Source: CALBRZ01 sp964511065 | GTDB lineage: Bacteria > Planctomycetota > Planctomycetia > Pirellulales > S012-138 | Reading direction: 5' to 3' | Assembly (NCBI GenBank): GCA_964511065.1 | Contig: CAZEEG010000006.1 | Coordinates: 18,282-82,281 of the forward strand | Length of the DNA stretch: 64,000 nt | Part shown: positions 34,797-43,404 of the stretch, piece after piece | Numbering within the stretch: position 1 is the stretch's first letter | Layout of the letters: every line of letters begins with the position of its first letter | The notes under the pieces: generated by a model | What the model saw: only the letters and a program-made list of their open reading frames with translations | Told to the model about the DNA's origin: nothing | Database searches by the model: none | Translations under genes and position numbers: made by a program

Positions 34797-36778
34797 AGGC
34801 GGCCTCCCAGGGGAGCAACCGTAGCGGCGACGGGCGCGGCGACAGACGCGGTCTTGCGTTCAATGGTGTGCGGAGCCTTGGCTGTCTCTGCCGGTTGCGT
34901 GATGTGCGACGGTTCTCTGGCCGCGCGCGGTGCGTCGGCTAAGCTGAGTCGCTTAACGGCACGCAGAATCCAGCGAACGTTGAAGTAGCAGGCCGCGTAC
35001 AACAGGGCCGCTTCCAGCCAGCCACCGGCCAACGCGATCACCACGATGTGCCAGCGAATATCGGCGTTTCCGGGCAGGTGATAGAGCAAACGCAGCCAGT
35101 TTCCCGCAGGATGAAGGCGAGCGTTGCCGCCACTGGCCGGTTCATCGGCACTGCTGTGTTGAGGTTCGCAGGCTTCGTGCTGACCGTAAAACAGCAGGTA
35201 CTTGCCTGCGAAAAAGGCCGATACCAGCAGCCACGGCCAGGCAATCGGCAGCAGGTCAGCGGGGCGTAAGGCATCTGCCGCGGCGGCAAAGGCGGCCGCA
35301 CTTGCGGCCCAGGCCATGGCGGCGTGGATGGCCAGATCAGAAAGCTCATCGACGTTAGCGTCCAGCCACGCGCCTTGCGGCGTGGCGGTGCCTTGCCATC
35401 GGGCCAGCTTTCCATCCACGCGGTCGCAGCACCAGGCCAGCCACACCAGGGCGGCCGCACACCAGGTGGGCGTCCATCCGGCCACCAGGATGGCAACAGC
35501 GGCAAGAATGCATACCAGGCCGGCTACCGTTACCTGCCACGGCCGCATAGCCGTCTTGGCCGCGATACCGGCGATCCGGTTCAACGCTGGCAGCAGATAC
35601 CAACGTGAGATCGGGTGCCGCCGTTCGCGGCGTGCTTCGTCGTTTGCCATATCCGTTGCGATCCCATCCAGCAGGGCCGTTGGATGAAAGCGGCGGAAGT
35701 ACGCCCGCTCCCGGTGCAGCCGCTCCCGCCGGTCGCTAATGTTCGGCGAATTGCGATCGGTCGATTCGGGCATTTCGCATTTGGATACGGCATCGTTTGG
35801 GGCAGAAGTCTCCGCGGCGTCCTTAGCACACCGGTGATGCAACCGCAGGGCATCGCGCAGGGCTTTGGTGAACAGGAACCGGCGGTCGGACGAGCAAACC
35901 GGTGCTCGGCAGATGTCGACCGCCACTCGCAGCGGAATGCCCACCAGTTGCCTCAGGCGGTGGGCTGGGTGCCGCAGGTGCCGCCACTGAAAGAGCAACG
36001 TATTGCGGTAAGCCAAGCGGAGGCATCCGGCATCGCCAAACTCGGGGCCGAAGCTGGCTGCTCCGCGGTGCCACGCCACGGCCGCTGGTACATAAACGGC
36101 GCGGTAACCTGCCATGTACCCGCGAAAGGCGAAGTCGAGGTCTTCAATCCGGCCGGGCAGGTACCGGGCATCGAAACCACCCAGGTGCAGGAAAATTTGC
36201 CGATCCACGGCAATCGCGGCGCCGGCGGCGGCAGTTTCACCGCTTCGGTGACAAATGGATTCGGCCCCGGTAAAGCGTCCGGTGGCTTGGACGAGTCCCC
36301 AACGCCAGCGTACGGCCGTTTGAAAGCCCTCGAGTGTGCGGCCATCCCAGTGCCAACACAGTGGGGCGGCCAAGAAACACGGCGAGCTTGGGTGCTCCCT
36401 ATCTGAAGCGACCGACGCTTCGGGGGAAGTACCGCTTGGCGCGGGGGCTTCACCCAACTGAGATTCAAAGGGGGCCACCCAGGGATCGATGGCATCTTCG
36501 GCCAGGCGGATGTCGTTGTTCAACAGAATGGAGACAGGAGCCGTACTGGCTGCTAACACGCGGTTGAACGAACACAAGCCTTCATTGACGCAGTGGTGAA
36601 CCGGCACCTGCGGATAATGGTCGGCCAGCCATGGCAGGGAATCGTCGGTCGAGCCGTTATCGACGATGCTCACCCGGCAAGCATGCCGCGATCGGGCGGC
36701 CGCTGCCAGAAGCGAGGGCAGGCATTCTTCCAGCAGCCTGCGCCCGTTGTAGTTGAGCACCAATAACTCGACGTCCAT
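34793..36778 (-). CDS. Fusion: family 2 glycosyltransferase + CDP-alcohol phosphotransferase
   Basis: 661 residues. The N-terminal half (about 1-310) is a GT2 domain: LLVLNYNGRRLLEECLPSLL, SIVDNGSTDDSL, SILLNNDIRL (DxD-like) and GGFDARYLPGRIEDLDFAFRG. After a polar linker (about 310-400), the C-terminal half is a membrane-embedded CDP-alcohol phosphotransferase: residues about 450-477 match the full signature D-x2-D-G-x2-A-R-x8-G-x3-D-x3-D (starts CDRVDGKLARWQG, ends GAWLDANVDEL), with about six spans. I infer one polypeptide that transfers a sugar and a phospho-alcohol (for example an inositol- or glycerol-type phosphate) in the same glycolipid or glycan pathway. It is the first gene of the operon and overlaps the next by four bases. 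Confidence 0.92.
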   Translation of the reverse strand: MDVELLVLNYNGRRLLEECLPSLLAAAARSRHACRVSIVDNGSTDDSLPWLADHYPQVPVHHCVNEGLCSFNRVLAASTAPVSILLNNDIRLAEDAIDPWVAPFESQLGEAPAPSGTSPEASVASDREHPSSPCFLAAPLCWHWDGRTLEGFQTAVRWRWGLVQATGRFTGAESICHRSGETAAAGAAIAVDRQIFLHLGGFDARYLPGRIEDLDFAFRGYMAGYRAVYVPAAVAWHRGAASFGPEFGDAGCLRLAYRNTLLFQWRHLRHPAHRLRQLVGIPLRVAVDICRAPVCSSDRRFLFTKALRDALRLHHRCAKDAAETSAPNDAVSKCEMPESTDRNSPNISDRRERLHRERAYFRRFHPTALLDGIATDMANDEARRERRHPISRWYLLPALNRIAGIAAKTAMRPWQVTVAGLVCILAAVAILVAGWTPTWCAAALVWLAWCCDRVDGKLARWQGTATPQGAWLDANVDELSDLAIHAAMAWAASAAAFAAAADALRPADLLPIAWPWLLVSAFFAGKYLLFYGQHEACEPQHSSADEPASGGNARLHPAGNWLRLLYHLPGNADIRWHIVVIALAGGWLEAALLYAACYFNVRWILRAVKRLSLADAPRAAREPSHITQPAETAKAPHTIERKTASVAAPVAATVAPLGGRL

Positions 36779-36900
36779 TGCTTGTTTCCCGCAGACTCCA
36801 TTCGGCGGAAGTTGAGCCGGGGAGGCATCCGATGCCCCCCGACAATTTGGCGAGCGACCAATCTAGGACCCAGGGCGATGGAAGGTCAAGACGGACAGCC

Positions 36901-36927
36901 TGCTAGCATGCCGTGCTGCTAGCACGG
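36901..36927. promoter_or_regulatory. Repeated palindromic octamer and hairpin
   Basis: TGCTAGCA occurs at 36901-36908 and again at 36917-36924, 16 bp apart; the second copy overlaps a hairpin ccgtgct-gct-agcacgg (36911-36927). Paired palindromes at this spacing in the untranslated leader of the operon could be an operator or an RNA structure; function is inference only. Confidence 0.3.
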
Positions 36928-36995
36928 CTGGCTGATCGGCCAATCCATCGCTGGTGCCGGCGGCCATCGTTTCGCTGGCGGAATCATTCTCACGC

Positions 36996-37024
36996 TTTAT
37001 GCGAGCAATTGGGTGGGTTGGCAA
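36996..37024 (-). promoter_or_regulatory. Candidate sigma70 promoter for the glycan operon
   Basis: On the minus strand: TTGCCA (37024-37019, five of six to the -35 consensus), 17-bp spacer, CATAAA (37001-36996, four of six to -10). Transcription would start near 36989, giving about 210 nt of leader before the fusion gene. Confidence 0.35.
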
Positions 37025-37196
37025 AAAAGATTTCCGGAGTCCCATCCGGGGAGGCGTGCGCCGCCGAGGGCCGCTCATCTGCCATTGGGGGATTGATGCT
37101 GCGGGGCGTAAGATGGTCGCCATTTGCCGGGCCAGTGAGATGGAATCACCGCTGGTCATCGGCATGGTGTGAATCACTCCCTACGCGCCCCGCGCC

Positions 37197-38879
37197 ATGA
37201 GCGACGTTGCCACCATCCCTCGTGTTCGCCGAACACCGCCTGCCAGGGGCCGGCTTCGTGCCCTGCCGTGGCGGTCGCAATCGGGCACGCCTTGGGCGGA
37301 CCGTCGGCTGTGGCTGATTGTCGGCTTGGCGCTGGTCTTGCGCGCGCCGGGCTTGGACCGCCCTCTGCTGGGGAATTTTGCAACCAAGAACGTCGCCTAT
37401 GCGATGATTGCCCAGAATTGGGCAACCGGCCAGGCCTCGCTCTGGCACCCTACGCTGCACGTGCTGCGCGATGGTAAGCCAGGCTTGCACCTGCTCGAAG
37501 TACCCGTCGCCGCATACGTGGCTGGTGGACTGTGGTACACGCTGGGCGGTTCGCTCGATTTTTGGGGCAGGGCGGTCTCGGTCGGTTGTATCGCGGTCGC
37601 GGTTGGCTTGCTGTACGTGCTGGTGCGCCGCTGGCATGGTGCCGCTGCCGCCGCTGCTGCCGCGGTGGCCCTGGCCATCTCGCCGGTAAGCATCATTTAT
37701 GGCCAAAGCTTCATGCTGGAAGCATCGGCGGTCTTGTTCAGCATTGCCGCCTTGGATGCCGCCGACCGCTTTGGACGCGGGGCCTCCTGGTGGTGGATGG
37801 CGCTGGCCGCCGCGTCGTTGGGCCTGCTGGTGCTTTCCAAAATTTATATGGCGGTGATGCTGCTGCCGTTGGCCCACTTGGCATGTCCCTGGCGAAAGCC
37901 AGCATCCAATGAACGTCCGCGGCACGACCCATGGGCATCAGGAACTGGCAAGCCTTGGCGAGTTGCGGCGGCGCTCACACTGTTAGCTCTGGCCCTGCTG
38001 CCGGCCGCTGCCTGGTATGTCCACGTGATGGCGATCACGGCCGACCACTCGCCAGTGGCAGGGCAGGTCTTCTATTCGCTCCGCGACAGCCAGCGGGTTC
38101 ACCGTTGGCCGCCCGATGAACTGTTTCGTGCCGACTTCTATCGGCAGTTGCTGGACGACTTGAGCACGGTTGTACTAACGCCGATCGGTTTCACGCTGTT
38201 GGTGATTGGCGGTTGCCGCCGCGAAGCCCGGCAGCACCTTGCCTGGTTGGCCGCTGCGGCGGTGCTGGTGCTCGTCCTGCCGCGGAAGTTCTACGCCATG
38301 AATTATTATTTCTTGCCCATCCTGCCACCGTTGGCGGTGCTGGTGGGATTGGGCTGGAAGACCGTATCAGCCGCTTTGGCCAAGGCCGTGTCGGATGGGG
38401 AAGGAAGCGTGCCGTCCGAAACGGCCGCACGGGTGTGGCCGCGAGACAGGCTGGCGCGGCGGGCCGTGCCTGCGGTGTTGCTGGCGGCCGCGCTGCTGCT
38501 TTCGCTCCGGTATGCGGCCAAGCCGGCGTTTATCACACCCGAGGAAGACCGCAGTGTGCTGGCGGCAGCCGAGGCGTGCCGGAAACTGGTGTCGCAGGGC
38601 GAAACCGTGGCTACGCTACATGGTACCACGATCGACCTGTTGTATTACTGCAACCGGCGAGGTTGGGTGATGCCGCCGGCCGCTGACCGACTGCCGCAGG
38701 CGGCTGCCGAGGCTGCGAGGCAGGGGGCACGGTACCTGGTGGTGGCACACCTGCGGGGATTGCCGGCGGAAACGCGACGCTGGCTTCAACGCCTGCCGGA
38801 AGCTGCCGCTGGTCACGATTATGCCGTTTATGACCTGCGTTCGCTCGATCCGACCCCGCTGGCCGACCGCCGGCGTTGA
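37197..38879 (+). CDS. GT39-like membrane glycosyltransferase (second copy)
   Basis: 560 residues with about 10-12 membrane spans. A basic cytoplasmic N-terminus of 35 residues precedes WLIVGLALVLRAPGL. The first external loop reads RPLLGNFATKNVAYAMIAQNW, in the place where GT39/ArnT proteins carry their acidic donor-contact residues; here the acidic pair is not present, so activity should not be assumed. The C-terminal soluble part (about 455-555, EEDRSVLAAAEACRKLVSQGE) ends in a mixed alpha/beta region. It diverges from the seven-gene glycan operon, and I infer a function in the same pathway. A 44-residue membrane microprotein follows after 142 bp. Confidence 0.75.
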   Translation: MSDVATIPRVRRTPPARGRLRALPWRSQSGTPWADRRLWLIVGLALVLRAPGLDRPLLGNFATKNVAYAMIAQNWATGQASLWHPTLHVLRDGKPGLHLLEVPVAAYVAGGLWYTLGGSLDFWGRAVSVGCIAVAVGLLYVLVRRWHGAAAAAAAAVALAISPVSIIYGQSFMLEASAVLFSIAALDAADRFGRGASWWWMALAAASLGLLVLSKIYMAVMLLPLAHLACPWRKPASNERPRHDPWASGTGKPWRVAAALTLLALALLPAAAWYVHVMAITADHSPVAGQVFYSLRDSQRVHRWPPDELFRADFYRQLLDDLSTVVLTPIGFTLLVIGGCRREARQHLAWLAAAAVLVLVLPRKFYAMNYYFLPILPPLAVLVGLGWKTVSAALAKAVSDGEGSVPSETAARVWPRDRLARRAVPAVLLAAALLLSLRYAAKPAFITPEEDRSVLAAAEACRKLVSQGETVATLHGTTIDLLYYCNRRGWVMPPAADRLPQAAAEAARQGARYLVVAHLRGLPAETRRWLQRLPEAAAGHDYAVYDLRSLDPTPLADRRR

Positions 38880-39021
38880 ATTGGGGCCGCGTCGGGAGTC
38901 CATGCTTTAAACGCTGACGGCGGTATCCCATGCCTGCATACCGTCTGCCGGCCATTCGTGACCTACACTGTCGATAGACGACACCGGGAACACGCCCAGG
39001 CGGAACGCGCGAGGTGAGCCG

Positions 39022-39156
39022 ATGAGCAGGTACATCAACAGCTTCTTTAACCACATCAACGGTTGGGGCCTTTGGGAGTGGGTGCTGATCGGTCTGGCCG
39101 TGCTGGCCGTGGGGATGTTCTGCATGCGCGGATTCGGCTCGCGCTCCAACTATTGA
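39022..39156 (+). CDS. 44-residue membrane microprotein
   Basis: A short open frame (ATG at 39022, TGA at 39154-39156) with a good ribosome site, gaggtgagccg before the ATG. The protein starts MSRYINSFFNHINGWGLWEW, then has one hydrophobic span (about 20-34, VLIGLAVLAVGMFCM) and a short polar tail GFGSRSNY. The strong start signal and the clean amphipathic-then-transmembrane layout argue that it is real. It sits 142 bp after the GT39-like gene. Function unknown. Confidence 0.65.
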   Translation: MSRYINSFFNHINGWGLWEWVLIGLAVLAVGMFCMRGFGSRSNY

Positions 39157-39501
39157 GGCCGCGGCGTCCGCTTGCGGTCCCAATTCGCTACGCCTGCCCC
39201 GCAAGCCAATTGCCTGGCCAGCGGATGGACAGCGCGGCCGTCTGCTCTGAATGCCGCAGTGGGCTTTGCGCGGCTTGATTAAGTTGTCCGATTTGGCCGC
39301 TAGGGCTGCCGGCAATACCACCCCACGGTTCGGCCGGCGCCGGCCAGTGCGCCGGCCCGCCACGTTGCCCCTGCTCCCCGGCAGGAATATACTCTTGGCA
39401 GGGAAGTGTAACGCGTGCCGACCGCGTGCCTTTGCCGGCAAATGCCTGGCAGGGGGCCTTGATTCGCATTTCCTGGCCTGACCTATTCTCGGGGAATCGT
39501 C
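39157..39501. other. Spacer before the TIKI/TraB-like gene, no gene recognised
   Basis: 345 bp; no credible open frame on either strand and no promoter I would defend. A gggga ribosome site lies directly before the next gene. Confidence 0.4.
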
Positions 39502-40413
39502 ATGTTGCATCGCTCTTGGGCGATTGCCGCCGCACTGCTGGGCAGTTTTGTATTCACATCGGCCGGGTATGCTGAACCCGCCGCGACCGCGAGTCCGACG
39601 GTCGCCGCTGAGAAGGTCGCCGAAGAAACGCCAACGAAGTTTCTTCGCGTGCAACGCGACGAGGACAACGAGGAAGTGACTTCGCTGGAAACGGCAATCG
39701 TGTCGTACCGGGGCCTCAATCCCGAGGGTGAGGAGGTGCAGGTTGACCTGGTAGGGGCCGTTCACATCGGCGACACGCAGTACTACCGCAATTTGAATGA
39801 CGTCTTTGGCGAGTACGACGTGGTGTTGTACGAATTGGTGGCTCCCAAGGGCGCCCGGCCTGGCCGCGGCACCGCTGGCGTCTGGAGCCCCCTGGCCAAC
39901 ATGCTCAGCCTCGACGACCAGATTCTGCGGATTGATTACCAGCGGGAGAATTTCGTCCACGCCGACATGTCGTGGGATGAAATGGTGCAGTCGATGGAGA
40001 AGCGGCAGGAAAGCTTCCTGAATATGTTCTTCAGGATGGTTGGCCAGAGTATCGCCCTGGACAGCACCCGCAAGCAGGGCGGTGGGGAAGGCGAATTGCT
40101 CGCCGGCCTGCTGTTCTCGAAGAATCCTTCGCTTACCTGGAAGCGCGTGATGGCCGCGCAGTTTGAGGATTCGGACAAGGCGATGCGGTGGCTGGAAGGC
40201 CCCGAGGCCGACGGTTCCACCTTGATCCACGAGCGGAACAAGGTAGCTCTTAAGGTCCTGAAAGAACAAATCGCCGCCGGCAAGAAGAAACTGGCCGTGT
40301 TCTACGGCGCAGGGCACTTGCCCGACATGGAAAAGCGGTTGCGGGAAGATTTCCAGCTCAAGCGGTCCGGTGAGCCCCGCTGGCTGACGGCTTGGGATTT
40401 GAGCGACAAGTAA
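39502..40413 (+). CDS. Secreted TIKI/TraB (GumN-like) family protein
   Basis: 303 residues with a signal peptide (SWAIAAALLGSFVFTSAGYAEP) and a short Ala/Thr-rich linker. The TIKI/TraB superfamily signs are the first motif GAVHIGDTQYYRNLN (about 93-107), the acidic YDVVLYELV (about 113), the ERN (about 244) and the C-terminal GAGHLPDMEKRL (about 271-282). In the wider superfamily these residues form a metal-dependent peptidase or esterase site, but in bacteria the role is unknown. It is followed by a strong hairpin and converges on clpB. Proximity to the glycan locus may be incidental. Confidence 0.85.
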   Translation: MLHRSWAIAAALLGSFVFTSAGYAEPAATASPTVAAEKVAEETPTKFLRVQRDEDNEEVTSLETAIVSYRGLNPEGEEVQVDLVGAVHIGDTQYYRNLNDVFGEYDVVLYELVAPKGARPGRGTAGVWSPLANMLSLDDQILRIDYQRENFVHADMSWDEMVQSMEKRQESFLNMFFRMVGQSIALDSTRKQGGGEGELLAGLLFSKNPSLTWKRVMAAQFEDSDKAMRWLEGPEADGSTLIHERNKVALKVLKEQIAAGKKKLAVFYGAGHLPDMEKRLREDFQLKRSGEPRWLTAWDLSDK

Positions 40414-40440
40414 CCCGCTTGAGCAGCATTGAAAAAGCAA

Positions 40441-40476
40441 CATCAGGGCGTGGTTAGCGCCAACCACGCCCTGATG
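40441..40476. terminator. Strong bidirectional terminator hairpin
   Basis: A perfect 15-bp stem, catcagggcgtggtt (40441-40455) and aaccacgccctgatg (40462-40476), with a 6-nt loop, flanked by an A-rich stretch on the left and CTTT on the right. It lies 28 bp after the TIKI/TraB-like stop and between convergent genes; the rest of the 40414-40734 gap shows nothing else. Confidence 0.75.
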
Positions 40477-40734
40477 CTTTGATCTCAGGTCATTGATGGA
40501 AAGCGGCGCGGCGGATAGCGTCGTGGCACGCGCGCAACCTCTAGGGCCGGTTCCACCGTCCGCGTGCATTGGCTTAGCGCCTTTTGGTTGGTTGGGCAAC
40601 ATCTGGAACTGGTTGCTTCCGCATAGTGACCGGCAATAGCCGGACCTGCATGATGTTGCTGCCCAACCGCGTACGGCTCGGGAGCGCCGTGGCAAGCGCG
40701 ATTTCTCAAAACATGCGTGCCGCGCCCTCTGGGC

Positions 40735-43404
40735 TCACGAAACCTCCGCGGTTTCTGCGGCCGGTAGTACCTGGAACACCATCTCGCCATCGGCTGCGTC
40801 CACGCGAATGGTGCTGCCCGGCTCGATCTTGCCCTTGAGCAGTTCGATGGCCAGCGGGTTTTCCAGCCGCTGCTGGATCACGCGCTTCAGCGGCCGCGCA
40901 CCGTAGGTCGGGTCGTAACCTTCCTCGGCCAGGGCGTCGAGCGCCTCGCTGGTGACCTCCAGCTTGAGTTCCTGGTCCTCCAACCGTTTGCGGAGCCGGT
41001 TGATCTGCAGATCGGTGATCTTGCGAATCTGATCGCGCTCGAGCGGGTGGAAGATGATCGTTTCGTCGATCCGGTTCAGGAACTCCGGCAGGAAGTGTGC
41101 TTGCAGCGCGGCTTGGACAGCCTCGCGGATGGATTCGTGGCTGCCGCCTTCCCGGGTGATTTCCTGGATGGCCTGGCTGCCGATGTTGGACGTCATCACC
41201 ACGATGGTATTGGTGAAGTCCACCGTGTGGCCTTGGTTGTCGGTCAGGCGGCCGTCGTCGAGCACCTGGAGCAGGATGTTAAAGACATCGCGATGCGCTT
41301 TCTCCATCTCGTCCAGCAGCACCACGCAGTAGGGCCGGCGACGGACCGCCTCGGTCAGCCGCCCACCTTCCTCGTAGCCGATGTAGCCTGGAGGCGCGCC
41401 GATCAACCGGCTGACGGTGTGCTTCTCCATGAATTCGCTCATGTCGAGCCGCACCATCGCGTTTTCGTCGTCGAACAGCGCCTCGGCCAGGGCTTTGCAC
41501 AACTCGGTCTTGCCCACCCCGGTGGGGCCCAGGAACAGGAAAGAGCCGATCGGGCGGTTGGGGTCTTGCAGGCCGCTGCGACTGCGGCGAACGGCGTTCG
41601 AGACGGCTTCCACCGCTTCTTCCTGCCCCACCACTCGCAAGTGCAGCCGGTCTTCCATCACCAGCAGCTTGTTACGCTCGGTTTCGAGCATCCGCGTGAC
41701 GGGGATGCCCGTCCAGGCACTGACGACCTCGGCGATTTCATCGGGGCCCACTTCGCGGCGGAGCAGTCGCCGCCGCGGCGCGCCGTCTTTCTCGGCGCCT
41801 TCCTGCTGGGTGGCCGCTTCGATCTGCGCAGTCAACTGGTCGCGCTCGCGCTGGAGTTCGTACAGCCGCTGGTATTCTTCCTCGGCGACCAGTTCGCCTG
41901 TGTCCTGCTTCTGCTTGATCGTGGTTTGCAACTGCTTGAACTGGAGTTCAACCTCGGCCAGCCGGGCGTGCATCTGCTGCACGTCGCCCAGGCCCATTTT
42001 CTCCGACTCCCACTGCTCGCGAAGGTTCGCCAGTTCGAACCTCAGCGTTTTCATCTCCTCTTCAATTTCTTGGAGTCGCTGCCGAGCGTGTTCCTCGGTT
42101 TCCTCTTCCAGTTGCCGATGCGCCAACTCCAGTTGCACCAGTCGCCGCTGGACCTCGTCGATTTCGGCCGGGACACTTTCCAGTTCCATGGCCAGCCGGC
42201 TGGCGGCTTCGTCGACCAGGTCGATGGCCTTGTCGGGCAGGAAACGATCGGTGATGTAGCGCTGCGAAAGCTGCGCGGCCGCGACCAGGGCCGAATCCTT
42301 GATCTTAACGCCCTTGTGGTGTGCCTCGTAACGGCTCTTGAGGCCCCGCAGAATCGCGATCGTGTCTTCGACGCTCGGCTCGCTGATGTACACCGGCTGG
42401 AACCGCCGCTCCAGCGCGGCGTCCTTTTCGATGTATTCGCGATATTCGTCCAGCGTGGTGGCACCGATGCAGCGCAGTTCGCCTCGGGCCAGCGCCGGCT
42501 TGAGCAGGTTGGCCGCGTCGGCACCGCCTTCGGCCCGGCCGGCGCCGACCACCGTATGCAATTCGTCGATGAACAGAACCACGCCGCCGGCGGCATCCTG
42601 CACTTCGCGCAGCACGGCCTTCAGGCGATCCTCGAACTCACCGCGATACTTGGCTCCGGCGACCAGCGCCCCCATGTCCAGGGCAATCACGCGCTTGTTC
42701 TGGAGGCTGCTGGGCACGTCGCCATCGACGATCCGCAGCGCCAGCCCTTCGGCAATGGCCGTCTTGCCGACGCCCGGCTCGCCAATCAGCACGGGGTTGT
42801 TCTTGGTGCGGCGCGAAAGTACCTGAATCACGCGGCGGATTTCGCTATCGCGGCCGATCACCGGATCGAGCTTGCCGCGCTTCGCCTGTTCCACCAGGTC
42901 AATGCCGTACTTTTCCAGTGCCTGGAACTTGTCTTCCGGCGATTGGTCGGTGACGCGGGCGCTCCCGCGGACGCTCTTGAGCGCTTGGATGATCTCCTGC
43001 TCGCCCACCGCGTTGAGCTTCAGCACGTCCTGGGCCTTGGACTTGACCTTGACCAGCGCCAGCAGCAGATGCTCGGTGGAAATGAACTCGTCTTTGAAGG
43101 TTTCAGCCTCGCGGGCTGCACCTTCCAGAACCTGCATCAGTGCGGACGAAGGCTGCGGCGGGCCGCTGGCTCCGCTGACCTTGGGCAACTGCCTGAGATC
43201 GGCATCGACAATGTCGGCCAAGCGAGCCCGATTGGCACCGATCTTCTCCAAAACGGCCCCTACGATGCCTTCACGCTCGGCCAAGAGGCCGGCCAGCAGG
43301 TGCAACGGTTCCAGTTGCGGACTCTGCTTTTCCTGCGCCAATTCTTGTGCCCGCTGCAAGGCTTCCTGGGCTTTGAGCGTCAGTTTATCCAGGCGGAATG
43401 CCAT
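40735..43404 (-). CDS. clpB: ATP-dependent chaperone ClpB
   Basis: 889-residue AAA+ disaggregase that with DnaK pulls apart aggregated proteins. Domain order: N-domain with RLDKLTLKAQEALQRAQELA, AAA-1 with Walker A GEPGVGKTAIAEGLA (about 206-220) and Walker B VVLFIDELHTVVGAGRAEGG, a coiled-coil M domain (about 405-530), AAA-2 with Walker A GPTGVGKTELCKAL (about 625), and a C-terminal domain ending in the conserved YDPTYGARPLKRVIQQRLENPLA. An aggag ribosome site lies 11 bases before the ATG. dnaK is 494 bp upstream on the same strand, so heat-shock co-regulation is likely, although a separate promoter in the gap is expected. Confidence 0.98.
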   Translation of the reverse strand: MAFRLDKLTLKAQEALQRAQELAQEKQSPQLEPLHLLAGLLAEREGIVGAVLEKIGANRARLADIVDADLRQLPKVSGASGPPQPSSALMQVLEGAAREAETFKDEFISTEHLLLALVKVKSKAQDVLKLNAVGEQEIIQALKSVRGSARVTDQSPEDKFQALEKYGIDLVEQAKRGKLDPVIGRDSEIRRVIQVLSRRTKNNPVLIGEPGVGKTAIAEGLALRIVDGDVPSSLQNKRVIALDMGALVAGAKYRGEFEDRLKAVLREVQDAAGGVVLFIDELHTVVGAGRAEGGADAANLLKPALARGELRCIGATTLDEYREYIEKDAALERRFQPVYISEPSVEDTIAILRGLKSRYEAHHKGVKIKDSALVAAAQLSQRYITDRFLPDKAIDLVDEAASRLAMELESVPAEIDEVQRRLVQLELAHRQLEEETEEHARQRLQEIEEEMKTLRFELANLREQWESEKMGLGDVQQMHARLAEVELQFKQLQTTIKQKQDTGELVAEEEYQRLYELQRERDQLTAQIEAATQQEGAEKDGAPRRRLLRREVGPDEIAEVVSAWTGIPVTRMLETERNKLLVMEDRLHLRVVGQEEAVEAVSNAVRRSRSGLQDPNRPIGSFLFLGPTGVGKTELCKALAEALFDDENAMVRLDMSEFMEKHTVSRLIGAPPGYIGYEEGGRLTEAVRRRPYCVVLLDEMEKAHRDVFNILLQVLDDGRLTDNQGHTVDFTNTIVVMTSNIGSQAIQEITREGGSHESIREAVQAALQAHFLPEFLNRIDETIIFHPLERDQIRKITDLQINRLRKRLEDQELKLEVTSEALDALAEEGYDPTYGARPLKRVIQQRLENPLAIELLKGKIEPGSTIRVDAADGEMVFQVLPAAETAEVS

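Larger units (their letters stand above)
36779..37196. other. Divergent promoter region of the glycan locus
   Basis: 418 bp between the leftward fusion gene and the rightward GT39-like gene; no gene inside. It holds a good minus-strand promoter candidate and two copies of the palindromic octamer TGCTAGCA (36901-36908 and 36917-36924), both listed separately. A promoter for the rightward gene was not identified. Confidence 0.5.

Noticed and set aside
38611..40695. A 694-residue minus-strand open frame crossing the GT39-like, microprotein and TIKI/TraB-like genes
   Set aside because: It runs antisense to several plausible genes and to a terminator and has no family pattern; typical GC-rich artefact.
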